From assembly GCA_964572045.1 (NCBI GenBank), contig CAZNEI010000006.1, positions 20,052 to 84,051 of the forward strand: DNA of 64,000 nt, in the 5' to 3' direction. Made by a program: the position numbers and the translations under genes. Each line of letters opens with the position of its first letter. The stretch's first letter is position 1. The notes beneath the pieces are model-generated. The model searched no databases. It was not told the origin of the DNA and saw nothing but the letters and a program-made list of their open reading frames with translations. Shown piece by piece: positions 36,301 through 44,517 of the stretch. Source of the stretch: CBDCKR01 sp964572045. GTDB lineage: Bacteria > Gemmatimonadota > Gemmatimonadetes > Longimicrobiales > Gaopeijiaceae.

Positions 36301-36682
36301 CGACCAGCTCCGCACCCACAAGACGGCGGCAGGCTTCCTTGACCGTGGCGAAGGCCTCGGGGAGGAGCTCCTCGAGGACGTCCTCGATGATCTTGACGAG
36401 CTCGGCGTCGAGATCACTCAGCTCCTCCTGCAGTGCTTGGCGGCGTTCAGGGTCCTCGGAGCGGCGCTTCTCCTCGCGGAGGCCCTCCATCTCCGTCTCG
36501 ACCACCTTCGTGGCCGCCTTGATGCGCGACCTGAACTCCTCGGTCTTGCCCCTCAGCTCCTCGTCGGAGAGCGCGTGATACTCCTCGTACCACCCGTTAA
36601 TCCGATCGACCAACGGCTGGAGTCTCTTCGCCTCACGGACGTGCCGCGAGCCGAGAATCTTCTTGACTGCCGCCTTGAGCAT
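33368..36682 (-). CDS. secA: Preprotein translocase ATPase SecA
   Basis: SecA drives export through SecYEG. From ATG 36682 the product has 1104 residues, about 200 longer than E. coli SecA. It contains Walker A ATGEGKTLVA, DYLRDNM, the IDEVDSILIDEARTPLI box, the ERRESRRIDRQLRGR region (here SERHESRRIDRQLRGRSGRQGD) and a C-terminal zinc motif NERCPCGSGKKYKKCHG. A helical insertion with a charged stretch near residues 300-430 accounts for most of the excess and resembles SecA of FCB-group bacteria. The longer frame would start from TTG at 36688. The rel gene follows 163 bp downstream. Confidence 0.97.
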   Translation of the reverse strand: MLKAAVKKILGSRHVREAKRLQPLVDRINGWYEEYHALSDEELRGKTEEFRSRIKAATKVVETEMEGLREEKRRSEDPERRQALQEELSDLDAELVKIIEDVLEELLPEAFATVKEACRRLVGAELVVTGQKLVWDMIPYDVQLIGAVALHRGRVAEMATGEGKTLVATMPLYLNALAGRGAHLVTVNTYLAQRDAEWMGYVYSYLGLTVDCIDRYEPHSPERTAAYASDITYGTNNEFGFDYLRDNMVHALEQRVQRRHWYAIIDEVDSILIDEARTPLIISGPVGRDTSAPFRQYNRLVNSLYKKQTRIVGGLIAEAERELRQGKEFEAGEKLLAAKRGAPRNKRLLKLFADDPGVQKLVLKVEADYMREKRLYEVDELLLFAMDEKGHNVHLSDAGLDELSPGDPEAFVVPDLSEAMGGIQEEESLSVDARREMMSRLEGEYAEKSERIHVIHQLLKAYTLFQRDEKYIIGEDGSVVIVDEFTGRQMAGRRWSDGLHQAVEAKEGVEVRGETQTLATITIQNYFRMYDKLAGMTGTAETEENEFHQIYNLDVFVVPTNRPVIRDDRDDLIFRTKREKYQALMDEIERLNKMELPVLVGTTNVEISETLSRMLKRRGLRHNVLNAKQHKRESEIVAEAGRTGAVTIATNMAGRGTDIKLGLGVVDPRTIGWARARGLDPEELLPVDPTRELNFEGKPDDYVIEVGGLHILGSERHESRRIDRQLRGRSGRQGDPGASQFFISVEDDLMRLFVGDRLANAMDKLGAEEGEVITHPLVTRSIETAQKRVEANNFEARKRLLDYDDVMNQQREVIYDRRLFALEGGEDLKGEIWEMIEQAVESTVDTYLEFEHEEDWDLAGLKRRLMLDYFTVVRELPDEGDGEREWTRQEVHSKAVTGVRDSFRRKIEGFGEQAEGVMSYIMLSIIDGKWKDHLYDLDHLKASIGFRGWGQKDPLVEYKREAYEMFVDLMSDLRSTVSNLTFKAQIGQPQQRIRQPQRLQYSGPSEVVGGTVARAAQSERRSRAVRRGATRVDDLGISRAARRGVAARSGPLDGVPSPRDYRQLTTNRGEERSRTPVTVTKEPGRNERCPCGSGKKYKKCHGRF

Positions 36683-36838
36683 GCTCAATCGACTCTAAAA
36701 CCTCGTTTCGTATCGCCCGCTGTACCGGGTCCTGTTCCAGGGCAATTGCTACACCACAGCTCAAGACTTGTACCGCCTGGGTGTTCCGGGAACGGCCGGC
36801 GCCCTGGGTTCTGCTCCCCTTCGACTCGTCGGTTCGGC

Positions 36839-37444
36839 TCAGCCCCGGTAGAGGCCCTCACGCTCAATGATCGCGGCCACCCCCCTTGGAACGAGGTGGC
36901 GGATAGGTTTTTTCTCCCGGATCCGGCGGCGGATCTCCGATGACGACACGTCGACCCTCGGGACGGGCGCCAGCGTCCACTCAACGTCCACGCCCGGATC
37001 CACGTCAGCCGGGTCCCTTCCGTCCCGCTCGGAGACCCACAGCGGAGCCAGGCGGGTCACCTCTTCCGGCTCTTTCCAGGCGGAGAACTCGGCGAACTGA
37101 TCAACACCGAGGATCAGCACGGGATCGATCTCGGGATGCTCGGCCCTTAGCCTCCGCAAAGTGTCCACGGTGTACGATGGCCCTTCCCTCGCAAGCTCCA
37201 TGCTGCTCACCACCTGGCCTTCAACTCCGTCCGTAGCGGACAGGACCATCTGCAAACGGAGACCGGCGGGGGCAGTCCGCTGGTTGGGCTTGTGTGGAGG
37301 TTTGCGGGCGAGCATCCAGAGAACTTCGTCGACGTCTGGCCTCTTGGCGAGCTCTCGGGCGATCATGAGATGGCCGACGTGGGGGGGATCAAACGTGCCC
37401 CCGAACACGGCCACGCGGCGACGCTCGGCCCTAGCGGCCTCCAT
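36839..37444 (-). CDS. nadD: Nicotinate-nucleotide adenylyltransferase
   Basis: NadD adenylates nicotinate mononucleotide in NAD synthesis. The 201-residue product shows the nucleotidyltransferase motif GGTFDPPHVGHLMIA, the substrate-binding KPPHKPNQ and the C-terminal SSSEIRRRIREKKPIRHLVP. The ATG at 37444 lies inside the end of bamD, a 14-nt overlap. A run of seven Cs encodes the PPH motif and is therefore constrained. The remaining frame upstream to 37546 belongs to bamD on a different frame and is rejected. Confidence 0.95.
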   Translation of the reverse strand: MEAARAERRRVAVFGGTFDPPHVGHLMIARELAKRPDVDEVLWMLARKPPHKPNQRTAPAGLRLQMVLSATDGVEGQVVSSMELAREGPSYTVDTLRRLRAEHPEIDPVLILGVDQFAEFSAWKEPEEVTRLAPLWVSERDGRDPADVDPGVDVEWTLAPVPRVDVSSSEIRRRIREKKPIRHLVPRGVAAIIEREGLYRG

Positions 37445-38168
37445 TGTCGAGCAGCCTGGCAGGCTCGGAGTCAGGGTAGAGCCGAAGCAGTTTCGCCCGC
37501 TCCTCATCCGCGTCCCGCATGTAGCCGATCCTCTCGAAGGCCTCAACCTTCCTGAGGACTGCCCACGGCACCCAAGACGAATCGGAGTAGGTGTCCTCCA
37601 CCTCCTCGAAGTAGAGAATCGCCGAGTCGACCAGGTTCCGCTTCAGGTAGTGTAGTCCCGTGTTGTAGTCCTGCTCGGCCAGCTTGTCGTACATGTCCGC
37701 GGCGATCTCCGAGGCCCGCAACCCCACGACGGTTCCTGCGTAGTCCGACGCCACCTGCCGACACTGCGTGCGCGCCTGGCGTGTGAACGACTGGTCGCGA
37801 TCAGTGATGGGCGATAGTTCCGCCAGAGATCGGCATATGCCCAGCGACGCGTGGGGGGCGGTCGAGTCGGCGGGAAAGCGGTCGAGCACGCGTTGGTACT
37901 CCGCCCGGGACTCGAGATAATTCTCCCTCGCGTACTCCACCTGGGCGAGCCGGAGACGCGCTTCGGCGGCGTGCTCGAACCCCGCCTGGATCACGACCAT
38001 GTCGAGCGCGTCGAACGCGGCATCCCAATTCTCCTCCAGCATCGCCTGCACCCCGAGGTTGTAAACCTCCTGGACGGTCATGCCCTGAAACGGCATGCCC
38101 CCGCCGCAGGCGACGAATAACGGGCTCCAAACCAACGATGTGAGGAGTCTCCAGACATCGGTTCTCAT
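37431..38168 (-). CDS. bamD: Outer-membrane assembly lipoprotein BamD-like
   Basis: BamD is a TPR lipoprotein of the beta-barrel assembly machine. The 245-residue product begins with a short hydrophobic signal ending FVAC, a lipobox, then TPR repeats with YNLGVQAMLEENWDAAFDAL near residues 36-55 and YARENYLESRAEYQRVLDRFP near 84-104. The C-terminal part follows BamD's loop-helix order loosely. An in-frame GTG at 38183 is an alternative start. The call rests on architecture; a YbgF/CpoB-like or other TPR lipoprotein is possible. It is followed by nadD with a 14-nt overlap. Confidence 0.7.
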   Translation of the reverse strand: MRTDVWRLLTSLVWSPLFVACGGGMPFQGMTVQEVYNLGVQAMLEENWDAAFDALDMVVIQAGFEHAAEARLRLAQVEYARENYLESRAEYQRVLDRFPADSTAPHASLGICRSLAELSPITDRDQSFTRQARTQCRQVASDYAGTVVGLRASEIAADMYDKLAEQDYNTGLHYLKRNLVDSAILYFEEVEDTYSDSSWVPWAVLRKVEAFERIGYMRDADEERAKLLRLYPDSEPARLLDNGGR

Positions 38169-38362
38169 GGCCGAGCAATACACCCATGGCGGGGTCAGGT
38201 TCGTGGGCGCGACTGGGATGCCTACCGGAGCGCCGATGCGGCAGTCAGAAAAGGGCGCACCTTGGCCGGTTGATGCGCCGAGTCAGAGCGAACCTCCCAA
38301 GATTCCCGTCTCCGGGGCCTTGGGACCGATCGAACCGGACGCTCGAGAACCCCGGGGACAGG

Positions 38363-39289
38363 CTAACAGCCCACTCCAAGGCTTCCGCCCGAGGGTCCTA
38401 CGAAACGCAGCTCGTCATATCGCCACTGGGCTCGTTCCACCAGCGGGCTCGAACCCGTCCGGTCCACGCGTTGAACTTGGAGCAAGGCCCCCATCGCCTC
38501 CTCGCAACGGCCCAGGTCCGAAAGGGTCTCGCCCAGGTCGAAGTAGGCCATGGCCTGGAGGCTTCGAGGCTCGCCTAGGGCGATGGACCGCTCGATGTGG
38601 AGCAGAGCCTCTTCGTCTTCGTCGGCGTCGCGGAGCTCCCTTGCCAATCGGAGTGAGCAGCTGCCGATCTTCCAGTCCACCTCACCCCTCTGCCAGCGCT
38701 GAATCATGCGCCGGTATTGCTCATAGTGGAGCAGCGCGCGGCGACAGTCGCCCACCTCGTCGTACGCCGAAGCTGCCTCGAAGAGCACCTCGGGAATCGT
38801 GTCCCCCTCCATCCCGGCAATGGTGGACTGGTAGTAAGGCAATGCGGTGGCGTACTCTCCCGCCCGGAAATAGTGGCGCGCCAGAGGCAGTGCCATGTCC
38901 TGGATTGTAATTCCAGGGCGAATCGACATGGCCGTTTCCATGGCCGAAGCCAGGCCAAAGGCGTCGTCCCGCGCCTGCGCGGCCCGAGCTAGGCGGACCA
39001 TGTCCGATACCGCCTGATCGGAGTAGCCGGGGTCTCGCTCGACAGCCTGATGGTAGAACTCACCGGCCTCGTCGATTCTGTCCATCCGAGCGTAGGTTTG
39101 GGCGACACGCGCAAGGGTTGGCGCGTCGTCGGAGCCTTGGCGGACCGCGAGGAGGTACTCGGAGATCGCCGCCTCGAAGTCCCTGCGCGCCACAGCCTCG
39201 TCGCCCCGGAGAACCGACGACTTCTCCTCCCCGGTCGAGAAGCAGGCGCTCAGCCAAGCGAAGAGGACGAGTGCGGGCTTTCTGGTCAT
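38363..39289 (-). CDS. TPR-repeat lipoprotein of unknown role
   Basis: This 308-residue protein has a short signal ending in the lipobox LSAC, so it is probably lipid-anchored. At least six TPR-like helical pairs follow from residue 30 to the end, including YLLAVRQGSDDAPTLARVAQ and HYFRAGEYATALPYYQS. I do not recognise it as a named family. It sits 194 bp upstream of the BamD-like gene and beside the nucleotide-sugar cluster, so a role in envelope or polysaccharide assembly is plausible but only by context. A GC-rich palindrome resembling a tRNA T-arm lies inside it (38444-38457). Confidence 0.8.
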   Translation of the reverse strand: MTRKPALVLFAWLSACFSTGEEKSSVLRGDEAVARRDFEAAISEYLLAVRQGSDDAPTLARVAQTYARMDRIDEAGEFYHQAVERDPGYSDQAVSDMVRLARAAQARDDAFGLASAMETAMSIRPGITIQDMALPLARHYFRAGEYATALPYYQSTIAGMEGDTIPEVLFEAASAYDEVGDCRRALLHYEQYRRMIQRWQRGEVDWKIGSCSLRLARELRDADEDEEALLHIERSIALGEPRSLQAMAYFDLGETLSDLGRCEEAMGALLQVQRVDRTGSSPLVERAQWRYDELRFVGPSGGSLGVGC

Positions 39290-39707
39290 GCAGACCCGTG
39301 CGGCAGAAGTGGACTGGGATCGCGCATCGGTCTCGACGACGGGCCGCGACGTGGTTGCAAGATCGACCCGGTAGCGTCAGCCATGACGACCGGCGCGCCT
39401 CTTGGCGCTCCGCGAGCCATCGATATAGCGATCATCGTTGAGATGTACAGTCCAAGTGCCAGTGGAGGTCCAGGGGGCGTCGGCGGCTCGCCGGCGAGCC
39501 GCCTCGCGGTCCGAGCGACCGCCCTCGATGAGCGAGCCTACGGCGAGGGAGAGGTGAGGCCTCCTGCATCAGTTCGTTGAGGGATCTCCGGCGACCCTTG
39601 AGGGTTCGTGACCTCGCATCTGGAGGGTCACCACCGGCCACTGGGAGGCTGCCATCACGAGGTAGCGGATGAAGAGGCTCGGAGGGCACCGCCGAGCCAA
39701 CCGTGGC
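39290..39707 (-). other. 418-bp gap between the TPR lipoprotein and an epimerase gene
   Basis: Neither strand carries an open frame with recognisable content. Candidate frames such as a plus-strand peptide starting with MTTGAPLGAP are Gly/Ser/Arg-rich and unsupported. The notable item is the 22-bp perfect palindrome described separately. Confidence 0.5.
39482..39503. repeat. 22-bp perfect palindrome
   Basis: Two 11-bp arms, GGCGGCTCGCC and its exact complement, meet with no loop at 39482-39503. The spacing and symmetry suit a dimeric protein site or a strong cruciform. No T-run follows on either side, so a factor-independent terminator is unlikely. It lies in the intergenic stretch between the sugar cluster and the TPR lipoprotein. 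Confidence 0.7.
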
Positions 39708-40682
39708 TCACAACCTCGTCCCGCCGCTCGTCACCCAATCCATCGTGCGGTGCAGACCCTCTCCGAGGGGCACGGCCACCCGGTACCCGAGCCGCTTCCG
39801 GGCTCTCCGTAGTGAGGCCAGGGAATCCCTGACGTCCCCTTCCCGGGGTGGCCCGTGGACAGCCTTCACGGACGCGCTGGTTGCCTCTCGAATCGTCTCC
39901 CAAAGGCGGTTGATCGAGATCCGCTCCCCGCAACCGACGTTGAAGACCTGGCCCGACACGAAGTCCGACGGGGCGCTACATGCGAGCAAGCTGGCCCGCA
40001 CCGCGTTCTCCACGTAGGTGAAGTCGCGGGTCTGCTCTCCATCGCCGTGGATCGTGGGCGCTTCGCCCGCCATCGCCTTTGCGATGAAGATCGGGATGAC
40101 GGCGGAGTACTGGGAACCCGGGTCCTGGCGGGGTCCGAAGATGTTGAAGTAGCGGAGGACCACGGTCGGGAGCCGGTAGATCAGGGCGAAGGCCCTGCAG
40201 TAGTGCTCCCCCGAGAGTTTGGCGGCGGCGTATGGAGAGCGAGGCCGAGGACGCATGTCCTCGGTCTTGGGCAGCGCTGGCGTGTCCCCGTACGCCGAGC
40301 TGGATCCCGCGTAAACGAATCGCCTCACACGGGCGTCGCACGCCGCGATCAGCATATTCAGGGTGCCCGTTGCGCAGGCGGCGTGAGTGGCGATGGGATC
40401 CCGGACGCTTCGCGGGACCGAAGGAATGGCAGCCTGATGGAGCACGTAGTCCATGCCGTCGCACGCCGCGACGCACGTCGAGGGGTCGGTGACAGACCCC
40501 TCGATCAGATGTATGCGGTCCCAGAGCCCCTCCAGATTCTCCTCCCGTCCCGTCGAGAAATCGTCGAGCACGCGAACCCTGGCCCCCCGGCCCACAAGGG
40601 CGCTGGCAAGGTTGGAGCCGATGAAGCCGGCCCCTCCCGTGACGAGATAGGCGCCCTCCGGATCGACGGTCGGCGGACTCAT
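39708..40682 (-). CDS. WbpP-like UDP-sugar 4-epimerase
   Basis: The 324-residue extended SDR has the NAD motif TGGAGFIGSNL, the LHQAAIPSVPRSVRDP segment and SSSAYGDTPALPKTED. The catalytic YAAAK pair, RYFNIFGPRQDPGSQYSAVIP and GDGEQTRDFTYVENAV complete the pattern. The arrangement is typical of WbpP/TviC-type epimerases acting on UDP-N-acetylated hexoses or their uronic acids. Substrate needs biochemistry. The ATG at 40682 overlaps the decarboxylase stop (ATGA). The frame continues open to 40787, but the true start is set by that overlap. Confidence 0.85.
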   Translation of the reverse strand: MSPPTVDPEGAYLVTGGAGFIGSNLASALVGRGARVRVLDDFSTGREENLEGLWDRIHLIEGSVTDPSTCVAACDGMDYVLHQAAIPSVPRSVRDPIATHAACATGTLNMLIAACDARVRRFVYAGSSSAYGDTPALPKTEDMRPRPRSPYAAAKLSGEHYCRAFALIYRLPTVVLRYFNIFGPRQDPGSQYSAVIPIFIAKAMAGEAPTIHGDGEQTRDFTYVENAVRASLLACSAPSDFVSGQVFNVGCGERISINRLWETIREATSASVKAVHGPPREGDVRDSLASLRRARKRLGYRVAVPLGEGLHRTMDWVTSGGTRL

Positions 40683-41650
40683 GGAGCCGAAAGCGTGCGA
40701 GGCCGCGCACTCCGAGACTGAACGAGCTCCCGGAAGTACGGAATCGTCTTCTTGAGGCCCTCGGCAAGCGGAGTCGTCGCCTCCCACCCCAGCACCTCCT
40801 TCGCTAGGGTGATATCGGGCCGGCGAACCTTGGGGTCGTCTTCCGGGATCGGCAGGTATTCGACGGTCGAGTCTGAGCCCGTCTCGGAAAGGACTAGGTC
40901 AGCGACCTCCGCGATTGTGAGCTCCTGCGGGTTGCCGATATTGGTTGGATCGACACGGTCGGAACAGAAGAGGCGGAATATGCCCTCAATCTCGTCGTCC
41001 ACATAGCAGAACGACCGCGTCTGGGATCCGTCGCCGTAGATCGTAAGCGGCTCGCCCCGGAGCGCCTGCACGATGAAGTTCGAGATGACGCGTCCGTCGG
41101 CGGGTCTCATGGAGGGCCCGTACGTGTTGAAGATCCTCACGATGCGCGTGTCGAGCCCGTGATAGCGATGGTACGCCATCGTCAAGGCTTCGGCGAAGCG
41201 CTTGGCTTCGTCGTAGACACCGCGGAGGCCCACCGGGTTCACGTTGCCCCAGTATCGTTCGGGTTGGGGGTGAACGGCCGGATCCCCATATACCTCCGAG
41301 GTCGAAGCCAAGAGGAATCGGGCCGACTTCGCAAGCGCAAGCCCGAGCATGTTGTGTGCCCCCAGGCTTCCGACCTTCAGCGTCTGGATCGGTAGATCGA
41401 GGTAGTCGGCAGGACTGGCCGGAGAGGCGAAATGCAGTACGCCGCTGAGCACCTCGCGGATGTAGAGCGGCGTGCAGATGTCGTGGCGAATGAACGAGAA
41501 GCTGCCGTGTTGCTGAAGGATGGCGATGTTCTCCGGCGAGCCCGTTATGAAGTTGTCGACGCCGACAACGTGGTAGCCTTCACGCAGAAACCGGCCGGCA
41601 AGGTGCGAGCCAAGGAATCCGGCAGCACCGCTGATCAGGACGCGCTCCAC
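40679..41650 (-). CDS. UDP-glucuronate decarboxylase (UDP-xylose synthase)
   Basis: This enzyme makes UDP-xylose from UDP-glucuronate. The 323-residue SDR begins RVLISGAAGFLGSHL and continues with HFASPASPADYLDLPIQT, STSEVYGDPAVHPQPE, YDEAKRFAEAL and RIFNTYGPSMRPADGRVISNF. These are the signatures separating UXS from RmlB/GalE. The start is GTG. The UDP-glucose dehydrogenase stop lies 1 nt upstream, so product and substrate genes are adjacent: UDP-glucose to UDP-glucuronate to UDP-xylose. Confidence 0.93.
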   Translation of the reverse strand: MERVLISGAAGFLGSHLAGRFLREGYHVVGVDNFITGSPENIAILQQHGSFSFIRHDICTPLYIREVLSGVLHFASPASPADYLDLPIQTLKVGSLGAHNMLGLALAKSARFLLASTSEVYGDPAVHPQPERYWGNVNPVGLRGVYDEAKRFAEALTMAYHRYHGLDTRIVRIFNTYGPSMRPADGRVISNFIVQALRGEPLTIYGDGSQTRSFCYVDDEIEGIFRLFCSDRVDPTNIGNPQELTIAEVADLVLSETGSDSTVEYLPIPEDDPKVRRPDITLAKEVLGWEATTPLAEGLKKTIPYFRELVQSRSARPRTLSAP

Positions 41651-41651
41651 G

Positions 41652-42998
41652 TCAGGGGCCGCTTTCCGCGTGGCGCGGGATGACGTCGAGCCCTGCGGGC
41701 GGGCGGCCCACCGAGTAGTATTCGAATCCCATCAGTGCCATGCGATTGGGGTCGTAGAGGTTCCTCCCGTCGAAGACCAGTGGTTGCCCCATTGCCGCCC
41801 GCATCCGCTCGAAGTCGGGACGGCGATAGGGATTCCACTCCGTGTGGATTACGAGTCCCGCGGCGTCTTCAAGCACCTCGTAGTCGTCTTCGCGGAACTC
41901 GATCCGGCTCCCGAAGCGGCGGGCCGCCTCGGCCGTCGCCTCGGGGTCGTGGGCCACGACGCGAGCTCCGCGCGCGAGCAATCCTTCGATGGTCACCAGG
42001 CTCGGCGCCTCCCTCATGTCATCCGTGTTCGGCTTAAAGGCCAAGCCCCATACGGCAATCTTGACCCCGCCGAGATCATCTCCCAGCCGGCGTGTGACGA
42101 GACGCAGGAGGAGACCCTTCTGGTGCTCATTGCACGCATCGACGGCCCGAAGGATCGAGGGGTCCAACCCCAATTCATCCATGGTCCGGATGAGCGCCTT
42201 CACGTCTTTGGGGAAGCACGAACCGCCATATCCCACACCGGGAAAGAGGAACCGGGAGCCGATACGTGCGTCGCTACCGATTCCCCGGCGGACAAGGTCC
42301 ACGTCGGCCCCCGTCGTCTTGCAGAGGTCAGCCATGATGTTCATGAAGCTAATCCGAGTGGCGAGCATGGCGTTCGTTGCGTACTTGGTAATCTCCGCCG
42401 ATGCAATGTCCATGATCAGGATCGCATTGCCCGTCCGGACGAAGGGCGCGTAGAGATCCCGCAACACCTCCGCCGCGTAGTCGCTCTCAACCCCCAAGAC
42501 CACACGATCGGGCTTCATGAAATCACTGACGGCCGCGCCCTCCTTGAGGAACTCGGGGTTCGAGCAGACGTGAACGGTATGCTCCGTCTCCGCCTCGATC
42601 GCTTCCCGAACCCTCTCGGCGGTCCCAACTGGAACCGTGCTCTTGGTTATGACGATCTTCTCGCCGTTGATCGCCTGCCCGATGGTCTTCGCTGCGTCGA
42701 GCACGTGTTGTAGGTCGGCCGAGCCGTCCTCGTCAGGCGGCGTACCCACCGCGATGAAGAGAACCTCGGAGCTTCGCACTGCAGCACGTATGTCACTCGT
42801 GAAGGCGAGGCGGCCGGAGCGGAGGTTGCGCCGGACCAGCGGCCGGAGACCCGGCTCGTAGATGGGTATCTCGCCGTCGTTTAACCGGACAACCTTCTCT
42901 TCGACGACGTCGGCGCAAACCACGTTGTTTCCGGTTTCGGCGAGGCAGGCGCCTGCGACCAGGCCTACGTATCCCGTTCCGACAATAGCTATTTGCAT
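41652..42998 (-). CDS. ugd: UDP-glucose 6-dehydrogenase
   Basis: Ugd oxidises UDP-glucose to UDP-glucuronate with NAD. From ATG 42998 the product is 448 residues: MQIAIVGTGYVGLVAGACLAE, the TKSTVPVGT and SNPEFLKEGAAV segments, and catalytic cysteine C261 in GYGGSCFPKDV. The C-terminal domain has WGLAFKPNTDDMREAPS. A longer frame would start seven codons earlier at 43019. It precedes the decarboxylase by 1 nt. The 289 bp upstream has no gene. Confidence 0.97.
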   Translation of the reverse strand: MQIAIVGTGYVGLVAGACLAETGNNVVCADVVEEKVVRLNDGEIPIYEPGLRPLVRRNLRSGRLAFTSDIRAAVRSSEVLFIAVGTPPDEDGSADLQHVLDAAKTIGQAINGEKIVITKSTVPVGTAERVREAIEAETEHTVHVCSNPEFLKEGAAVSDFMKPDRVVLGVESDYAAEVLRDLYAPFVRTGNAILIMDIASAEITKYATNAMLATRISFMNIMADLCKTTGADVDLVRRGIGSDARIGSRFLFPGVGYGGSCFPKDVKALIRTMDELGLDPSILRAVDACNEHQKGLLLRLVTRRLGDDLGGVKIAVWGLAFKPNTDDMREAPSLVTIEGLLARGARVVAHDPEATAEAARRFGSRIEFREDDYEVLEDAAGLVIHTEWNPYRRPDFERMRAAMGQPLVFDGRNLYDPNRMALMGFEYYSVGRPPAGLDVIPRHAESGP

Positions 42999-43287
42999 AT
43001 GGGTCGCCAGCGGTCCCAATGTGAGGCGAGCGTAGGTGTCCGGCTTCTCGACGTTCGAGCCAAGCGTCTAGTCCGGAGCGCAGCGGCGGAGTCGGGGCCA
43101 GGCGCAACCCGAAGGAGGGGAGTCGCGCACCACGGCTCGCCCCGGTTCTCAAAGACGTCGGAGATGCGTGACGCCGTGCGGCTCGCATCCCGGATCCGCC
43201 CGATGCGGCGCACGGTCATCGAAGAGGGGCTCGGGAGGCACCGGTCGATGTTCCCCAAGGGCTGGGCGGCACCGCTGGCACGGAACC

Positions 43288-44517
43288 TCAACGGTAGAAT
43301 CCCCGAACCGCTTCCGCCACGGCTTCAACCCGGTCGATTCCCAGCTCTGGGAAGATCGGTAGGCTGAGCACCTCCCGGCAGAGGCTCTCCGAGACCGGGA
43401 GACGGCCCTCCTGATACCCGAGTTCCGTGAAGCACGTTTGCAGGTGGAGGGGCACCGGGTAGTAGACAGCGTTCCCCACGCCCTCCTTGGTCAGATGGTC
43501 GCGGAGCTCGTCCCTCCGACGAGCCCGAATTGTGTACTGGTTGTAGACGTGGGTATTGCCCGGAGCCGTGGTCGGGGTGATCACCTCCGCCACGTCCTCG
43601 AGCAAGGCACCGTAGCACTCCGCATTGCGCCGCCTTGCGAGGTGCCAGGACTCCAAATGTGGGAGTTTGGCAGACAGAACGGCAGCCTGGAGAGCATCGA
43701 GCCGGCTATTCGTGCCGACAATCTCATGGCGAAACCCCTTCCCTCCAGCGCCGTGCACCCGGAGCCTTCTGAGCTGGTCTGCGAGGGTGGAGTCGTTCGT
43801 GGAGATAAACCCCCCTTCCCCGAATCCCCCGAGGTTCTTGGTTGGGTAGAAGCTGAAGGCTCCGGCATCACCCCAGGCGCCGGCCTTCACCCAATCCGAG
43901 GTCCACGGCTCGCCCTCCGGCAGCCAGCCGTCTCCCTTCGCGTTCGCATCGCCCCCCCCCGTCAAACCGACGGAGGCGGCGGTGCGGCACTGCGCTGCCC
44001 CAATGGCCTGAGGGGCGTCCTCAAGAAGGAAACCACCCCGTGCCCGCACCAGCTTCCCCACCTCCCGCACCGGCGCCATTTGCCCGAAGAGATGCACCGG
44101 GATCACGCCCCGAGTGCGCTCGGTCCAGGCGGCTTCAACCGTTTCTCTCGTGACGTTAAACGTGCCCGGATCGACATCACAGAAGACAGGGCGGAGACCC
44201 GCATTCCAAACCGCACCCGCCGTTGCGAAAAAAGTGAACGCGGGGACCACAACCTCGTGGTTGGCGCGGCTCCGCAGTGTCTTCTGCCCATCCGATCCCA
44301 TCGTCCATGCGCGCAAGGGCAGGAGAAGCGCATCAGTCCCGCTCGCGCATCCCACCGCGTGCTCGACACCCACGTATTCGGCGAGTTCCGCTTCCAGCTT
44401 CTCCACGCGCTCTCCCAAGGTGAACTCCTGAGAGCGGACTACGGCCCGCAGGGCCTCTTCCAGCTCGCTCTCGAGGGCGCCGTATTGCTGTGTCAAGTCG
44501 AAGAAGGGGATCGCCAT
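43288..44517 (-). CDS. DegT/DnrJ/WbpE-family sugar aminotransferase with an insertion
   Basis: This PLP-dependent enzyme would transfer an amino group to a keto-sugar nucleotide. The 409-residue product begins MAIPFFDLTQQYGALE, has VPAFTFFATA, the LEDAPQAIGA segment and the PLP-lysine K227 in FSFYPTKNLGGFGEGGF. The C-terminus has LPIFPELG, standard for the family. Compared with WbpE relatives there are about 30 extra residues between QAIGAAQ and GDAGAF. That segment includes GGG encoded by a C9 tract on the plus strand. The GTG just before the ATG is a weaker start. The WbpA-like gene next door makes UDP-sugar 3-keto/uronate chemistry plausible. Confidence 0.88.
   Translation of the reverse strand: MAIPFFDLTQQYGALESELEEALRAVVRSQEFTLGERVEKLEAELAEYVGVEHAVGCASGTDALLLPLRAWTMGSDGQKTLRSRANHEVVVPAFTFFATAGAVWNAGLRPVFCDVDPGTFNVTRETVEAAWTERTRGVIPVHLFGQMAPVREVGKLVRARGGFLLEDAPQAIGAAQCRTAASVGLTGGGDANAKGDGWLPEGEPWTSDWVKAGAWGDAGAFSFYPTKNLGGFGEGGFISTNDSTLADQLRRLRVHGAGGKGFRHEIVGTNSRLDALQAAVLSAKLPHLESWHLARRRNAECYGALLEDVAEVITPTTAPGNTHVYNQYTIRARRRDELRDHLTKEGVGNAVYYPVPLHLQTCFTELGYQEGRLPVSESLCREVLSLPIFPELGIDRVEAVAEAVRGFYR
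43952..43960 (-). repeat. Nine-base homopolymer in the aminotransferase gene
   Basis: Nine consecutive Cs on the plus strand (Gs in the coding strand) lie at about codon 186, inside the family-atypical insertion. A gain or loss of one base would shift the frame before the PLP lysine. Confidence 0.95.

Noticed and set aside
33866..36943. A 1025-codon open frame on the plus strand
   Set aside because: It is entirely antisense to secA and nadD, which have conserved motifs from end to end. Long antisense frames are expected in GC-rich genes, and this translation has no recognisable domain.
37381..37387. Run of seven Gs in nadD as a possible slippage site
   Set aside because: It encodes the invariant PPH of the nucleotide-binding motif, so the run is explained by protein constraint.
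38444..38457. CGGGCTCGAACCCG, identical in form to a tRNA T-arm
   Set aside because: It lies inside the TPR lipoprotein reading frame, and no acceptor, D- or anticodon arm can be placed around it.
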